Positions 51,365-62,640 are shown, counted from the stretch's first letter. The stretch is DNA of 64,000 nucleotides from Rhizophagus clarus (GCA_015698045.1 BLAL01000074.1:62001-126000); one strand, 5' to 3'. A program made the numbers and translations. Notes: generated from the sequence alone by a model not told the origin.

Positions 51365-53316
51365 GGTTTATAAATAAAAAAAAAATTAATTATTTACTGG
51401 TGAGAAGTTTATATACTACTAAAAGCGAAGTGGGGAACCAATTAAACAAATTGGTATTTGAATCAGGATCTTGAATCATTGTTGTAGCATTATTTATAGT
51501 TCCATCTGGATTAACAAAATCATATTTAGTTGCAACGTTCCGCGGATCATTATTATCATTAATACTATTTGATCTTAAGACAATAAAAAATGCTTGAGCA
51601 TATCCAAGTATAATAAAAAATAAGAGTACTAAAAATGGGGGATGTCTAAAGCGGGGCAAATCACGTGATAATAGTAAAATATTTGTCACCCGTGTCACAC
51701 CCTCTACTCTTTCATTTTTATTAAGTATTCTGGCGACAGAGAAATTTTTCAGTTAATAAAATCCTATATGTCACACAACTATTTGTCACATACGCAATTT
51801 CTTAATGCCGTAATGCGGGCCAAAAATCTGTATAAATCGGGCGACTTACCCCCGCTTTAGACGACCCCTAAAAATGGAAAAACTTTTTTCGCAACGCCAA
51901 TTATTATAGCAAAATAAATTCCAAATGATTCAAATACTCTAAAAAATAATAAAAATTTAAAACTCAATAATATAAAATATAATAGATATTGCCGTAAGCC
52001 AAGTTGGTTGGCTTTTATTAATAAGCCAAAAAATGGATACTATAATAGATAAAAGATATGCCCCTACATCTTTTGATGATTAAATCAAAGTTAATTTTGT
52101 TTAAATGTAAAATGTAAAGGAATCATTAAAATTTAACTTACCAAATAAATTCCATATATCTTTAAAATAACATTTATAATTCCATAGACATTGACGAATT
52201 TCAAAAATTAAAAATATTGAGCCCAATATAATGGAAATTATAAAAATTAATTTAAAATAAAAAACAGGGATAGACTTTTGTTCTAATGTAGAAGCTAATG
52301 AATAACAAATATAAAAAATTGTATAAAATAACCAGATCGAATAATAATAAACTCTTCCAAAAGTATTCCACTTATAATCTATAATTGCGGCAAAATTCCA
52401 CCAATTATAAAAACGATTACTATCTATATTACAAAAAAGAACAGATTTTTGCTTATATAAAAATTCATTCCAAACACTATTACTTTTTGGTATCATCATG
52501 ATTATTTTTAGTCCAGTGATCATTTTTTTTAGTATTGTGATTATTTTTGATTTGATATCGTGATTTTTTTTAGCCTCATTGTTTTCATGGTCATTATTTT
52601 TGGAGTCATCTTGGTATACACAAATTTGGGGAAAAGGAACAGTGAAATTGACTGTTTGGATTTCTTCCTTTATTCTTAAATACAGAATTAATCCTTTATA
52701 TATTGCTGAAATAGGCTTAAAATAGTTATTTTCCATATTCGATCGTTTAATTTGTATGAAGTATTTTTTGAATTTCTAATGCGCTTACAATAAGGAGTTA
52801 ACATAATAGAAGTGCATGAGATATATTTGATTACGAAATCAGGATAATAATCACACAATTCTGCTATGCTTAAACTAATAATAGTCATGTAATTCTCAGA
52901 ATAATCTTGAGTTGATTCAATAATTTGTTGAACAACATCATTATCTTGTTCTTTTATTGCTATTTTTAACATTTCAATTCCAAATTTTGGCAATACTAAA
53001 TTATCATTTATAACATCTTCAACTATATTATCTTCAATTGTATTATCTTCAACTATATTATTAGGAGATTTACTACCCTTTAAAAATTTTGGGAAGGTAT
53101 TGAGTGATTTGAATCACCAAATTCATTCTTTAAAATTCTTCCAATAAGTGGCTTGTAGTGCTCATTAGTAAAATTAATATCATACTTTTTGTCACAATCT
53201 TTTTTGAATTTTTCATAAATATCATTCCATTCATTATTATTCCAAATGTATCGACATCTAAGCCCATCTTCAATTATCGTATAAATACTTATTCCTTTCA
53301 CATGAACTAGTACCAA
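50550..53316 (-). pseudogene. TRP-like ion-transport protein pseudogene, interrupted by a MITE
   Basis: Readable blocks (minus strand): 53316-53080 (LVLVHVKGISIYTIIEDG, end of a beta-propeller-like N-terminal part), 52993-52688 (PKFGIEMLKIAIKEQ, ISLSIAELCDYYPDFVIKYI), 52736-52142 (FYNWWNFAAIIDYKWNTF and hydrophobic segments), 52069-51877 plus 51629-51398 (membrane segments including the pore-proximal region), 51301-51126 (TYREHSVMTILLVTFTFFTV, LMNLFIGLLNIAI, S6-like), 51061-50988 and 50917-50550 (cytosolic coiled coil with KQNVELKQQIK repeats, then TAG). Introns are GT...AG. The first three blocks lie in three different frames with overlaps, a further frameshift sits near 51985, and a 231-bp element splits the exon at KVFPF/LVLLFF. 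The 5' end is missing. Family: Ion_trans proteins, expanded in these fungi. Non-functional as read. Confidence 0.85.
51630..51876. mobile_element. 231-bp MITE inside an ion-channel exon
   Basis: The element is 51638-51868. Its ends are GGGGATGTCTAAAGCGGGG and, inverted, GGGGTCGTCTAAAGCGGGG (17 of 19 identical). The flanking 8-bp direct repeat TAAAAATG is perfect (51630-51637 and 51869-51876). Removing the element plus one copy of the repeat restores an uninterrupted membrane segment of the host gene. Reading into the element from the host exon meets TAA after a few codons. No coding capacity of its own. Confidence 0.93.
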
Positions 53317-53575
53317 ATCCTGATTTAAAATTAAGATTTAAAAAAAAAATTTTCTAAAAAAAATTGTAATGTCCAAAATCCCAAAAAATAAGATTAAAAA
53401 ATTAAGGTAATTAAGGTTCAAAAAAAATCATTCCAAAATCAAATCGGTCCAGATTAATATATATATTAAATTTTGCTACGTGTTGCAATGCGTCACATTA
53501 GCTGCATGATTTAAATATTGTCACATCTGTGATTTAATTTTAATTTTCACCCCTCTTTTTTTTTTTCTTACTACG

Positions 53576-55401
53576 ATGTACAAAGACAAAGTTTTACAAA
53601 AAAACCCAAAAGAAAAACTTGATTTTTTAATTAAACAAATAGAAAAAATCCAAACCGAAATGAATGGTTTGGATACTTTGGTATGTATAACTAATACTTT
53701 AAACTGAAACTTTATTATTTTTCTAATTATTATCATTTTATAATAATTTAGAGTCAAGAAGATTCTACCACCCAAGACTCAACAATTAATTTTGTAATTT
53801 CTTTTATTTTAATTTTTTTATGATAAATTACTACTATTCTAATATATAATTTTTAGGATCGTTAATCAACTACTGATGATGATATGCAAGATTCTTCATC
53901 AGTTACTCAAATTCCTGTATTTAATAAATCAATTGCTCTATTATATTTATTATTTATTATTATGTAAAAAAACTAATTTCAATTTTTATATAGACTCAGC
54001 GAATTCCTAAGCCAAAAGGCAATTATGTAAATATTCCCAACGTTTTAAAAATTTCAAAAATGAAGCATAATGAATATCAGGTAAAATTTTGCAATTTCAA
54101 ATTATTGATTAATTGTATTATATTAATATAATGTTTATATGAATTTAGAATCATATACGTGATTTGGTTAAACTTCACGTTGATCTAAACAAAGAATATA
54201 AAAAACAAAGTCCAAAAGCTATTGAATTAATCACTTTAAAAGTATAAACTTAAAATTATTTATTCTTTTTTAAAAGGAAAATAAATTTAATCTAAATTTT
54301 ATTTTTAGTTTAGAAAACGTAACCCAGATTTTCCAGATACCATTAACAACTGGGCCATCAAAATGATGGTCAAACGGGTCATTAATAATATACATAAGTA
54401 TCACACTATTGTGAAAAATAATTGCTGTATACTAGCTAATTAGATAACTATAATTTACTTAGGTGAATATAGAAAGAAAGGAAAAGAACAAGAGAATAAA
54501 AAAATGAATCAAGTATCTAAAAGAGTAAGTTTATTTTATGTTCTTAAAATTATATATTAATAACATGATCTAACGTGAAGCCTTTTTTATATAGTCAAAA
54601 AATAAAGAATCTGCCGATCATGATAGTCATGATAATAGCGATACTAATATTGGTCAAGATAATGGTTCATCCAATGAAGTGGTAATAAAACTAGACTTTA
54701 TTTTTATTTTATTGTAAGCTAAATAAATAATTAAATTATAATTTTTTGTATAAAAGAGAAGTGATAAAAACCAAGAAGGTAATTCTGAGAAAAATATCTA
54801 TGATAAAATTATTAGAATTGCAGAGGTAAATAAACAATAAACATGACAATTTACTTATAATATATAATATTAATTTTTTATTTTAATTTATAAAGAATTC
54901 TCATGCAAAAAATTCTAGCAGTAATGAGGAAGATAAATTTATCAAACTTCTGAAGGTAAAAATATTATTATTAAATAATATACATATATAAGAATATACT
55001 TATATATTCTTATGATATTCTTGTTTAAGAATTTTGTACTCGTCAAATCATTGAAGAAAGTGATGAAATTGCGGTATGTATTTGGTATTTTAATTTAATT
55101 ATTTTGATTTAATAGTAATATATTTTTTTTTGATTAGAATAAAAGTGATAATACTGGTGAAGAAAGCACTAATCCTAATGAAATTGGTGAGTTTTATGAT
55201 AAATTTAATATTATTATTTGAAAATATTTAAAATTAAGGATTTTTTTTTTTTTTTGATAAAAATAAGTAGAGATGAAGCAAAAAGCACTCCCAATTACAC
55301 ATGCTAAACGCAAACAAATAGAGAATGAAGTGAATGAAGTAATCAATACAAAAAAAAAGGTTCAAAAACAGAACAGATCTAAAAAGAATTGTAGCTTGTA
55401 A
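53576..55401 (+). CDS. Multi-exon gene of unknown function with one in-frame stop
   Basis: Exons: 53576-53680, 53752-53793, 53857-53916, 53994-54080, 54149-54241, 54309-54397, 54473-54524, 54595-54681, 54757-54825, 54896-54955, 55030-55073, 55138-55186, 55271-55401. The start is MYKDKVLQKN. Introns are GT...AG and phases join except at the 44-nt exon 55030-55073, which shifts the frame unless skipped (its neighbours are both phase 0). Exon 3 carries TAA at 53863. A central conserved-looking part (exons 4-6: VNIPNVLKISKMKHNEYQ, NHIRDLVKLHVDLNKEYKK, RKRNPDFPDTINNWAIKMMV) is helical and basic; the flanks are Ser/Asn/Asp-rich; the C-terminus is Lys/Arg-rich (KKKVQKQNRSKKN), suggesting a nuclear protein. 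Family not recognised. It is either a recent pseudogene or a gene with one mis-modelled exon. Confidence 0.6.
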
Positions 55402-55980
55402 AGTTGGTTTTGTAATTCAACAATTTTACAATATTTGATATAATAAACAATTTTTTCCTAAAACTTATGGTTTTTTCAAAAAATAAAAATCTCAACTTTT
55501 CTTTTTTTTTAATAAAATAAGTAATAAAATAAACTAAATATAAAATATAACAATAACTAATAACAACAAAATATTAAATAATAAATAAATGAATCAATTC
55601 GACAATTTCTTTATTTCTTGGTATTGGAGTTTTTTGTTAGGGTCAGAATTTAGAAAAAGTATATGACGGGTTCTTAATAGTGTATAGTTTTGATTCGAGG
55701 TAATATTTTTTTAGGCCGTAGATCTACGCAAATCTGCGGATTGAAAGCATTTACAATTCAAAGTACATTTACTAATCTACACTATATTACTAAATACACT
55801 AAACTAAAGTTCTCTACTTTACCACAAAATTATGTGCAGTTGTTAATGGTTTGGACACTGTTCCAATTGGTTCGATCCCAACAAACAACTATTAAAATTT
55901 GTGTTCAAGAATTTGTTCAAGAAGCATATGTCGAAAATAATGGCAACCATTGAATAAAAATCAGAGAAATAAAGTTTCGG
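55402..55980. other. Spacer and possible last exon of the minus-strand cassette gene
   Basis: The plus-strand frame 55690-55953 (MIRGNIFLGR...) has no recognisable motif. On the minus strand the segment 56042 down to about 55850 follows an acceptor-like TTTTTGTAG and could be the 3' exon of the cassette array described next. Confidence 0.25.
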
Positions 55981-55989
55981 GTTCTGGCA

Positions 55990-57037
55990 TTCGGCAGAGG
56001 TACCAAAGATTGACGCACTTCTCAAAGTAGTTAATCATAGAACCTACAAAAAAAGAATGAATGTTAGCCAAATGTTTCATTTAAAAAATAATAGAATTTC
56101 AAAGTTACCTTTGAAATTCCGTCCAGGAGCTATCTGTGAATCTGCAGGCCTACAAAAGAAAGAATATCAAAACTTTAGTCAACGTTTCATATAGAAAATA
56201 AAATAAAAAACATTAAATTCGAAGTTATTTTCGAAAAAAATCAAAAGTCATTTACCTTCAAAATTCAGTTCAATTGGAGTATCCAGAAGCTGCAAACTAC
56301 AAAAAAAATAAAACGGAAACGTTAATTAATGTTTCAGCAAAAAAAAAGAATTTTGAAGTTCTGTTTTCAAAATTTTGTACAAGCTCGCGTCCAGAAGCTA
56401 AAGACCTACAAAAACAAATAAATGAAACGTTAGTCACCATTTCGCTTAAATAAAACCCATACTTTTGGTGACCATCATGCAAAATATAAAATAAACATTA
56501 GTTAACATTCGTTAAATAATATAATAAAAAACTTAATTAATTTTCAAAGGTTACCTTCAAAATTTAGTCCGAAACATGCATTTTGGCGTTCTGGACCTGT
56601 AAAATATAAGACGAACATTAGTAAAGTTTGTTATATTAAAATAATTAATAAAAAAAAAATTTTTTCGAAGCTTGACTTTGAAATGGAGTCCAGAACACGC
56701 ACCTTCAGCATTCTGGACCTGTAAAATATAAAATGAACATTAGATAACATTCATTAAAATAAAAAAATAAAAAAAAAATTTTTTTTTTTCGAAAGTTACC
56801 TTGGAACTGTAAAATATAAAACGAATGCCAGTAACATTCGTTAAAGCAAAATGGACTCACAAAAAAATAAAGCAAATTAACGTTCATTAAAGATTTTTCT
56901 TTTTCTAAAAGTTTTCTTTTGAAATGTTCAAAGAAAGTGGGAGATAAGGGAGTCCAACATCTTAACTTTTCAATCGGATATCCCTGCATATTGCAGATTA
57001 TGTACTGAATGTTAGATGAACTTACCGATTCGTACAT
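55990..57037 (-). pseudogene. Tandem exon-intron cassette gene, degenerate
   Basis: On the minus strand a start exon ATG TAC GAA TCG (57037-57026) with a GTAAGT donor is followed by an exon from 56983 (GYPIEKLRCWTPLSPTFFEH). Downstream lie related short exon-like modules, each after TTTTACAG or TTTTGTAG and most ending AAG before GTAAC: 56806-56800 (7 nt), 56718-56676 (43 nt), 56596-56555 (42 nt), 56405-56365 (41 nt), 56296-56256 (41 nt), 56149-56109 (41 nt), then an exon from about 56042. The modules share GTCCAGAA-TGC...TTCTGGAC...ATTTTGAAG. Donors at 56676 (TCAAGC) and 56365 (ACAGAA) are broken, and module lengths do not keep one phase, so I treat it as decayed. Family unknown. Confidence 0.5.
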
Positions 57038-57239
57038 TTAAAAAAAAATTTGAAGTTTTGAACCTAACAAACTGAAACTTAATAAATTTAAAGAAAAACT
57101 TTAACAAAAAGTTTAAAAATAAACAGAAAAGTTAAAAAAGTTTAAAAAATAAAATTGTTTGAAAAACTTAGTCTTTAAAAGAATAACAAAACTCTGCAAT
57201 TTTACAATTGCAATTAATATGTGATTTATATCAATCGTT

Positions 57240-57630
57240 TTCTATATAATTTCTGAATAACAAATTCCATACAAAATTATACGTTCAGATAAATTCTGTA
57301 CAAATTCTGCACATATTCCGTGCAAATTTTATACAAAATTATATCTATATACATTCAGATAAATTCTGTACAAATTCTGCACATATTCCGTACAAAAATC
57401 ATATCTATATAATTCAGATAAATTCTGTATAAATTCTGAATGACAAATTCCATACAAAATTAAAATTCGGATAAATTCTGTACAAAATTAAATTCTGTAC
57501 AAATTCAAACGAATTCCGTACAATTTTCTTAATAAATATATATAAAAAGTTATCATAAAGTATACACCACTACAAATTCTGTACAAATTCTGTACGAAGT
57601 TATACAAAACCTGTACAAATAATGTATATT
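57240..57630. repeat. Interspersed short repeat ACAAATTCTGTAC
   Basis: At least a dozen copies of a roughly 11-13 bp word (ACAAATTCTGTAC, with GCACATATTCCGTAC and ACAAATTCCATAC variants) in a single orientation, some directly adjacent, others spaced by about 20 bp; two longer stretches (about 57290-57345 and about 57355-57415) are near copies of each other. Confidence 0.8.
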
Positions 57631-57703
57631 TACTTTTTATAGGGTATACATAAATTTTTTATATATAGAATTACTTAATATTTAATTAGTTTTTATTTTT
57701 TAG

Positions 57704-57906
57704 AAACTTCATTAGTACAGATACCACCACCACCACCACCGCCATTCTCACTACCACCACCATATAGTGCTTCATTACGATCATATTATAATCATCCCTC
57801 TTCATCAAGACCACATTCTCCTTTTTTATCATGACCACGATATCCTCCTCCATCATGATCACGGCCACAATATTTTCCCTATCTACCACCTTCATCCCAA
57901 TCCTAA
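57704..57906 (+). pseudogene. Proline/serine-rich terminal exon with two TGA codons
   Basis: After an acceptor-like TTTTTTAG the plus strand reads ETSLVQIPPPPPPPFSLPPP, then YSASLRSYYNHPSSSRPHS, TGA (57832), PRYPPPS, TGA (57856), SRPQYFPYLPPSSQS and TAA (57904). Both TGAs sit where an Arg codon CGA would fit the local Ser-Arg-Pro pattern. The upstream exons were not found. The minus-strand frame over the same region (57895-57686) is a low-complexity shadow. Confidence 0.45.
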
Positions 57907-58359
57907 ATTCCTAAATTCATTTAAATTTTTCTGCTTTATGTAACTATTTGCTTAAATATTTCTTTTATTTTGATATATTTGATTACAAATTTTTACGTAA
58001 CATGTGATCATCAATTTTATTGTGTTATATACAAAATATTATGAAATAAAGTAAATATGCGTTCTTTATAAATATATTTTCAGGTACTATAACTTCAAAC
58101 ATTTCTCTATTTATTTACCAGATTAACAATACAGTAATATAATAAAATTAATTTTTTTTTTAAAGATCAAACTAATTGGCGCCTACCAACTGAACATTTA
58201 TACTGTTATATATATTTTAAAAAAAGTGTTGAAAAAAAAATGCTATAAAAACAATTGTTTTATATTACTAGCTAAGTATTGATCGATTAATAAACTTATG
58301 CAATCAATTGTAATTTTATTTTTTTGATTTTTTTAAGCATAACAAATTTTTATTAGTAA

Positions 58360-58680
58360 AAAAAAAAATAGTAAAAATCATAGTAAAAATCATAAAAATA
58401 GTAAAAATCATAAAAATCTTAAAATCTTAATAAAAATCATAAAAAATCATAAAAACCTTAATCATAAAATCTTAATAAAAATCATAAAAAAATCATAAAA
58501 ATCTTATCATAATCATAAAAATCTTAATAAAAATCATAAAAAAAAGCATAAAAATCTTAATTATAAAATCTTAATAAAATCATAAAAAATCTTAAAAATC
58601 TTAGTAAAATCATAAAAAAATCTTAGTAAAAAAATCATAAAAATCGTAGTAAAATCATAAAAATCATAAAAAGAAAGTTA
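58360..58680. repeat. AT-rich tandem repeat (AAAATCATAAAAATCTTA type)
   Basis: About 320 bp of alternating CATAAAAAT, CTTAATAAAAAT and CATAAAAAAAT words, period about 10-21 bp, drifting along the array. Confidence 0.85.
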
Positions 58681-58790
58681 TAACCCTCTGGTGTTTAGCT
58701 TCTTTAATAAGCCTTAACCCTCTGGTGCTTGGCTTTAATAAAAAAAAAAAAATAGCCTAACCCTCTGGTGCTCAGCTTTGATAAACAAAT
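58680..58790. repeat. Three copies of TAACCCTCTGGTGYTYRGCTT
   Basis: Copies begin at about 58680, 58716 and 58758. They are nearly identical over 20 bp, separated by A/T-rich spacers, and lie directly after the AT-rich array. Confidence 0.85.
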
Positions 58791-58893
58791 TAAACCAAAA
58801 TAAAAAAAAAATAAAAAAAAAAATAAAAAAAAAATTAATCTTTATTTAATATCAAAATATTTTCAATCATTTCATTTGGTGAAATATATCCCT

Positions 58894-59610
58894 TTAAGAA
58901 TGGGGGTCAATTTTGTCATTTGGGCATTTTGATGCTGCATGCCCACTTCTCCAGCAATTCAAACACAGATCATTTGGGGTTTTTTTAATATTTGGGCATT
59001 TCTTGTATCCATGTCCAAAATAGCTACATGCAAAACATACTGAGCGAAAAGATTTATAAGGTATTAGCCAATTATTGGTCTCCCTAGACAACACAACATT
59101 ACTTGAAGTGAAATACATTGTTGATGGAAATGACATTGTTGATGTTGATGATGTTGATGATATTGATGTTGATGATGTAGTTGATGTTGATGATGATGAT
59201 GATGATGATAATGATGTTGTTGTTGTTATTGTAGTTGGTAATGGTGATGATGATGTTGTTGTAGATGATAATGGTGATGATGATGATGGCGATAATATTG
59301 ATGGTGGTGTTGTTGTTAGTGGTTATGTTAATATTGATGCTGTTATATGAGGACTATTTTTTAATACTTCTGATAAATTATTGATTGACATAGAAAGATT
59401 ATTATTATTTGCCAACGAAGTAGAAACATTTACAAGTGACGTAGATAAATTATTAGTGATTTTTTGAAGTGATATATGCATTTCCAATAATGTATTAAAT
59501 GGCATAACGTTAATAATATCATAATCTGCTTCATCGTTCCTATTATTATTATTATTTGTATTGTTTTCAGTTTCATTTGGGTTGTTTTCAGTTTTATTTG
59601 GGTTATTCAT
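58894..59610 (-). pseudogene. Zinc-knuckle (CCHC) protein with one in-frame stop
   Basis: A single frame runs from ATG at 59610 to TGA/TAA-bounded 58894 (238 codons) with only one interruption, TAA at 59325-59323. Order: Asn-rich N-terminus (NNPNKTENNPNETENN), a helical segment (FNTLLEMHISLQKITNNL), the stop, a Ser/Thr repeat tract of about 60 residues encoded by TCA/ACA triplets, and two zinc knuckles, CFACSYFGHGYKKC and CLNCWRSGHAASKC, both C-x2-C-x4-H-x4-C. CCHC knuckles bind single-stranded nucleic acid. It could be a host gene or a retroelement Gag derivative; no reverse transcriptase is nearby. The stop lies in the low-complexity tract, so it may be a recent mutation or a sequencing error. 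Confidence 0.7.
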
Positions 59611-59889
59611 ATTAAACGGATGTAAATAAATTGATAAAAATAAATATTTGAAAAAAACATAATCTTTGGATATTTATTAAAAAATAAGATTTAAATAAAC
59701 ACAAGAAAATTTAAATAAAGATAAAAAGCAGATGTTATAATAACATAATAAGAAAAAGATTGGTCGTATGATTATTATAAATCATAGGTGATTTGGGAGA
59801 TGATGCAGGGGAGGTTTACAATTGTAATTTTATTTATACGGGCTATTCTAAATGGTACAATAGGGTATAATTCTATGTATCTTTAATGC

Positions 59890-61690
59890 AAGTTGCCAAG
59901 TTTTCTAATAGGATTCTTTCATTCTTTTAATTCTACTGATGATCACCAATTTAGGAATACTAGTGCCTTCTACATATGGATCACTAAAAGGTAGGTTCAT
60001 CTCTGCTTTGATATAAACCAAGCTGTGTATATAAAGATTAGAACTATTTATTCCACTATTACACTGATTTTTCCAAATATTATTAGCCTCTCTAACTATA
60101 GTATTTTTAAAATATTTCGCTAAAAGCAAGATGCTGATATAAATATATTAAATATGTAAAATTAAAAATTATTAAATAATAACATTAATAATATTCTTAT
60201 TTCTATACTTTGAATAAAGAAAAAGTGCCAACATATGAATATTAATATCAAATTCATTCCATCTTTTATCAAAAATAGCACCACACTTTTTTTTAAAATC
60301 AAAGGTTTGGAAAAGTAATTGTTGATATTGGTTGTGTCATTTAAGTAACTTTATAAAGCAATCAGCTAATGTAGTTGTATTAGATTCAAGTACTTCTACA
60401 GCATTTTCGACAAGATTTAAAACTATTTTTAATTATACAAAAATTGTCAATTTTGAATAATGGTTTTAATATTAAAAACATTGACAAAAATATTAGTTTG
60501 TTTGCTAAGAATCCTTATTAATAAAAGCATATTAATATATATTGGTATACAAACTAATCAATTTAGTGTTATTTTCTAAGTGTAAAATTGATTTACAAAC
60601 ATCCCATGCAAAACTCCAGCAATATCATGTTTAATCGAAGATTTTAAACTTCCTCTGGAAAAAGAACTTTTAATTTCCTTATATAATGTATCTTTAGCTT
60701 TATATCCATCATGAAAAAATGAAATGGTTTTCTATTTTTGAAGTATTTTTTTTTTTTGTTCATTCAATTAAAATTATATTCTTAATTACTAAATTAATAT
60801 GATGTGCTATGCATTATATGTGGATATTTGCTCATTACTTTTTTTTAGCCAATTGCATAGTTGCTTCAGCATCTGAAATATCAGCTATAAATTTTTATCT
60901 ATTTTTTCAACATTAAAGTCAGCTGTATAATGTTGTGATGAGAAATCTTCAATTGAATATATATATTGGTATCAAGTAAGAGTTATAATTATAAATGCAT
61001 AAATATTCTGTCCAAGTGGGCTGATTCATGAGTCAACTCCTAATAATATTTTAATATTTAATAAATGTATATAGTATAATAATAAAAATTAAAAAATTCT
61101 AACCAAAGTTAAATCCTTGCTTGATGCAATTCTTTTTAATGTTATATTAGCTGTTTCTGCATCCAAATAAGTAGTTGAAAGAATTGTTTGTTTTAGTAAT
61201 TCATATTTAAAGCACAAACACTTTACAAAATCATGAAAAAAAGCGAATCTACAACAGAAGAGGGAATTCCACAACAAACAAAGAAACGCATTAAAGCTTT
61301 ATGAGCTTTTGCAAAATCAGGTACATTATTATCATCATAATAGTAGGCTGTGCAGAACTGCTATCTTCACTTGATGATATTGCATACAAATATTCCATTT
61401 TGACATTATTTGTAACTTTAGAACATCTTAAAGATAGGTGGGATTTCATTTCAATTGGCTTTCTGCATTTTCAAGATGCTGAACAAAATACATACTGTAT
61501 GTGCCCTTATGAGAATCATTTGGAATATCTATATATATATATTAAAGTATTATCCTTCTTTAGCTTACTTTTTTTGAATTAAAGTTGAAGTATTATTTTC
61601 CGCATTATTTGATGTATTTGATTTATTTAAATTAATGTTTGGATAATTCAAATCGCCATCATCTAAAATAGTACTCATGCTATCAAAAAT
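59890..61690 (-). pseudogene. Second hAT-type transposase remnant
   Basis: Minus-strand reading: MSTILDDGDLNYPNINLN at about 61680-61625; KALMRFFVCCGIPSSVVDSL at about 61300-61240; LDAETANITLKRIASSKDL at about 61165-61110; GVDS, stop, ISPLGQNIYAFIIIT at about 61042-60985; YSIEDFSSQHYTADFNVEKI at about 60960-60905; and the open piece 60129-59905 (YFKNTIVREANNIWKNQ, VYIKAEMNLPFSDPYVE). The order and motifs match fungal hAT transposases. The copy is full of stops and frameshifts. No TIR or TSD was found around it, so it is a fragment. It is not a copy of the 5.5-8.4 kb element. Confidence 0.65.
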
Positions 61691-61969
61691 ATTATTATCA
61701 ATACTCTATTATATTAAATAAAGTGTTAAATTTGTTTAATACTTATATAAAGTATTATTATAAATACAATGCATTAATATACTTATAATAATAGCATTGA
61801 TAGTTTGATTTGTTAAAAAAAAAGAAAATTATCATCTCATTTTTTTAAAAAAAAAGATAATTTAATTGCATTTTTCATTAGCTGTATTTATAATCAATTT
61901 TTATTAATAAATTAAATACAATACAAATGTTATAAAAATCATGTTACAATTAATAGGCTTAGCACCTAA

Positions 61970-62245
61970 CAAAAAGCCACAATTTAAAATATTTAATAAA
62001 AAAGCCATAATTTAAATATTCAACTAATGATGAAAGCCACAACTAGTTAAATACTAGTTTAATACTTAAAAAGGCCAGATTTCAAACATTAAACAAAAAG
62101 CCATCAATCAAACATTAAATAAAAAAGCCATTAATCATACGTTTAACAATAAAGCCATTAATCAGACATTTAATAAAAAGCCATTAATTAAACACTTAAT
62201 AAAAAAGCTATTAATCAAACATTAAATAAAAAGCCATTAGCCAAA
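61970..62245. repeat. Tandem repeat, unit about 23-28 bp (AAAGCCATTAATCAAACATT)
   Basis: About ten imperfect copies of AAAAAGCCATTAATCAAACATTAAAT-type units; earlier copies (61970-62090) read AAAGCCACAATTTAAA. The spacing is irregular. Confidence 0.85.
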
Positions 62246-62640
62246 TCACCATAAATGCAACTTTAAAATCGCTAAATTCGGAATTTTAATTGCTGGTATT
62301 GATAAAAATGGCTTGCATTAACAAAAATGGCTTAGTATTTGACAAAAAAGTTCAAAAAAACTAACAAAAGACTTTAAATTTCAGTTATTAATATATAGAA
62401 TATGTTAAATTATTTATACCATTTTTAACCAAATAATTTAAAAGTCTTCTAAGATACATTGAGACTAAAAAATTTAACGTTTATTATAGCATATAAGATC
62501 ATTTAAAGTATATAATTAAAAATACGGATTCATGTAATATTTTCAGGATATGTGTAATTCATCTTGACGCGTAAGCCCATTTATAGTACTGGAAGCAACT
62601 TTATTAGCAAAAAAAAAGTTTTCTTATGGGTGTTTAAATC

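Noticed and set aside
53521-53775. 84-codon minus-strand ORF
   Set aside because: It overlaps the first exon of the plus-strand multi-exon gene and has only hydrophobic low-complexity content.
55855-55895. GGTTCGATCCC as a tRNA T-arm
   Set aside because: No matching acceptor stem, D-arm or anticodon arm could be drawn around it.
57686-57895. Val/Met-rich minus-strand ORF
   Set aside because: It is the antisense of the CCA-repeat proline exon; composition only.
59075-59350. Asp/Val-rich 91-codon ORF on the plus strand
   Set aside because: It is the antisense of the Ser/Thr (TCA/ACA) repeat tract of the zinc-knuckle frame; a low-complexity shadow.
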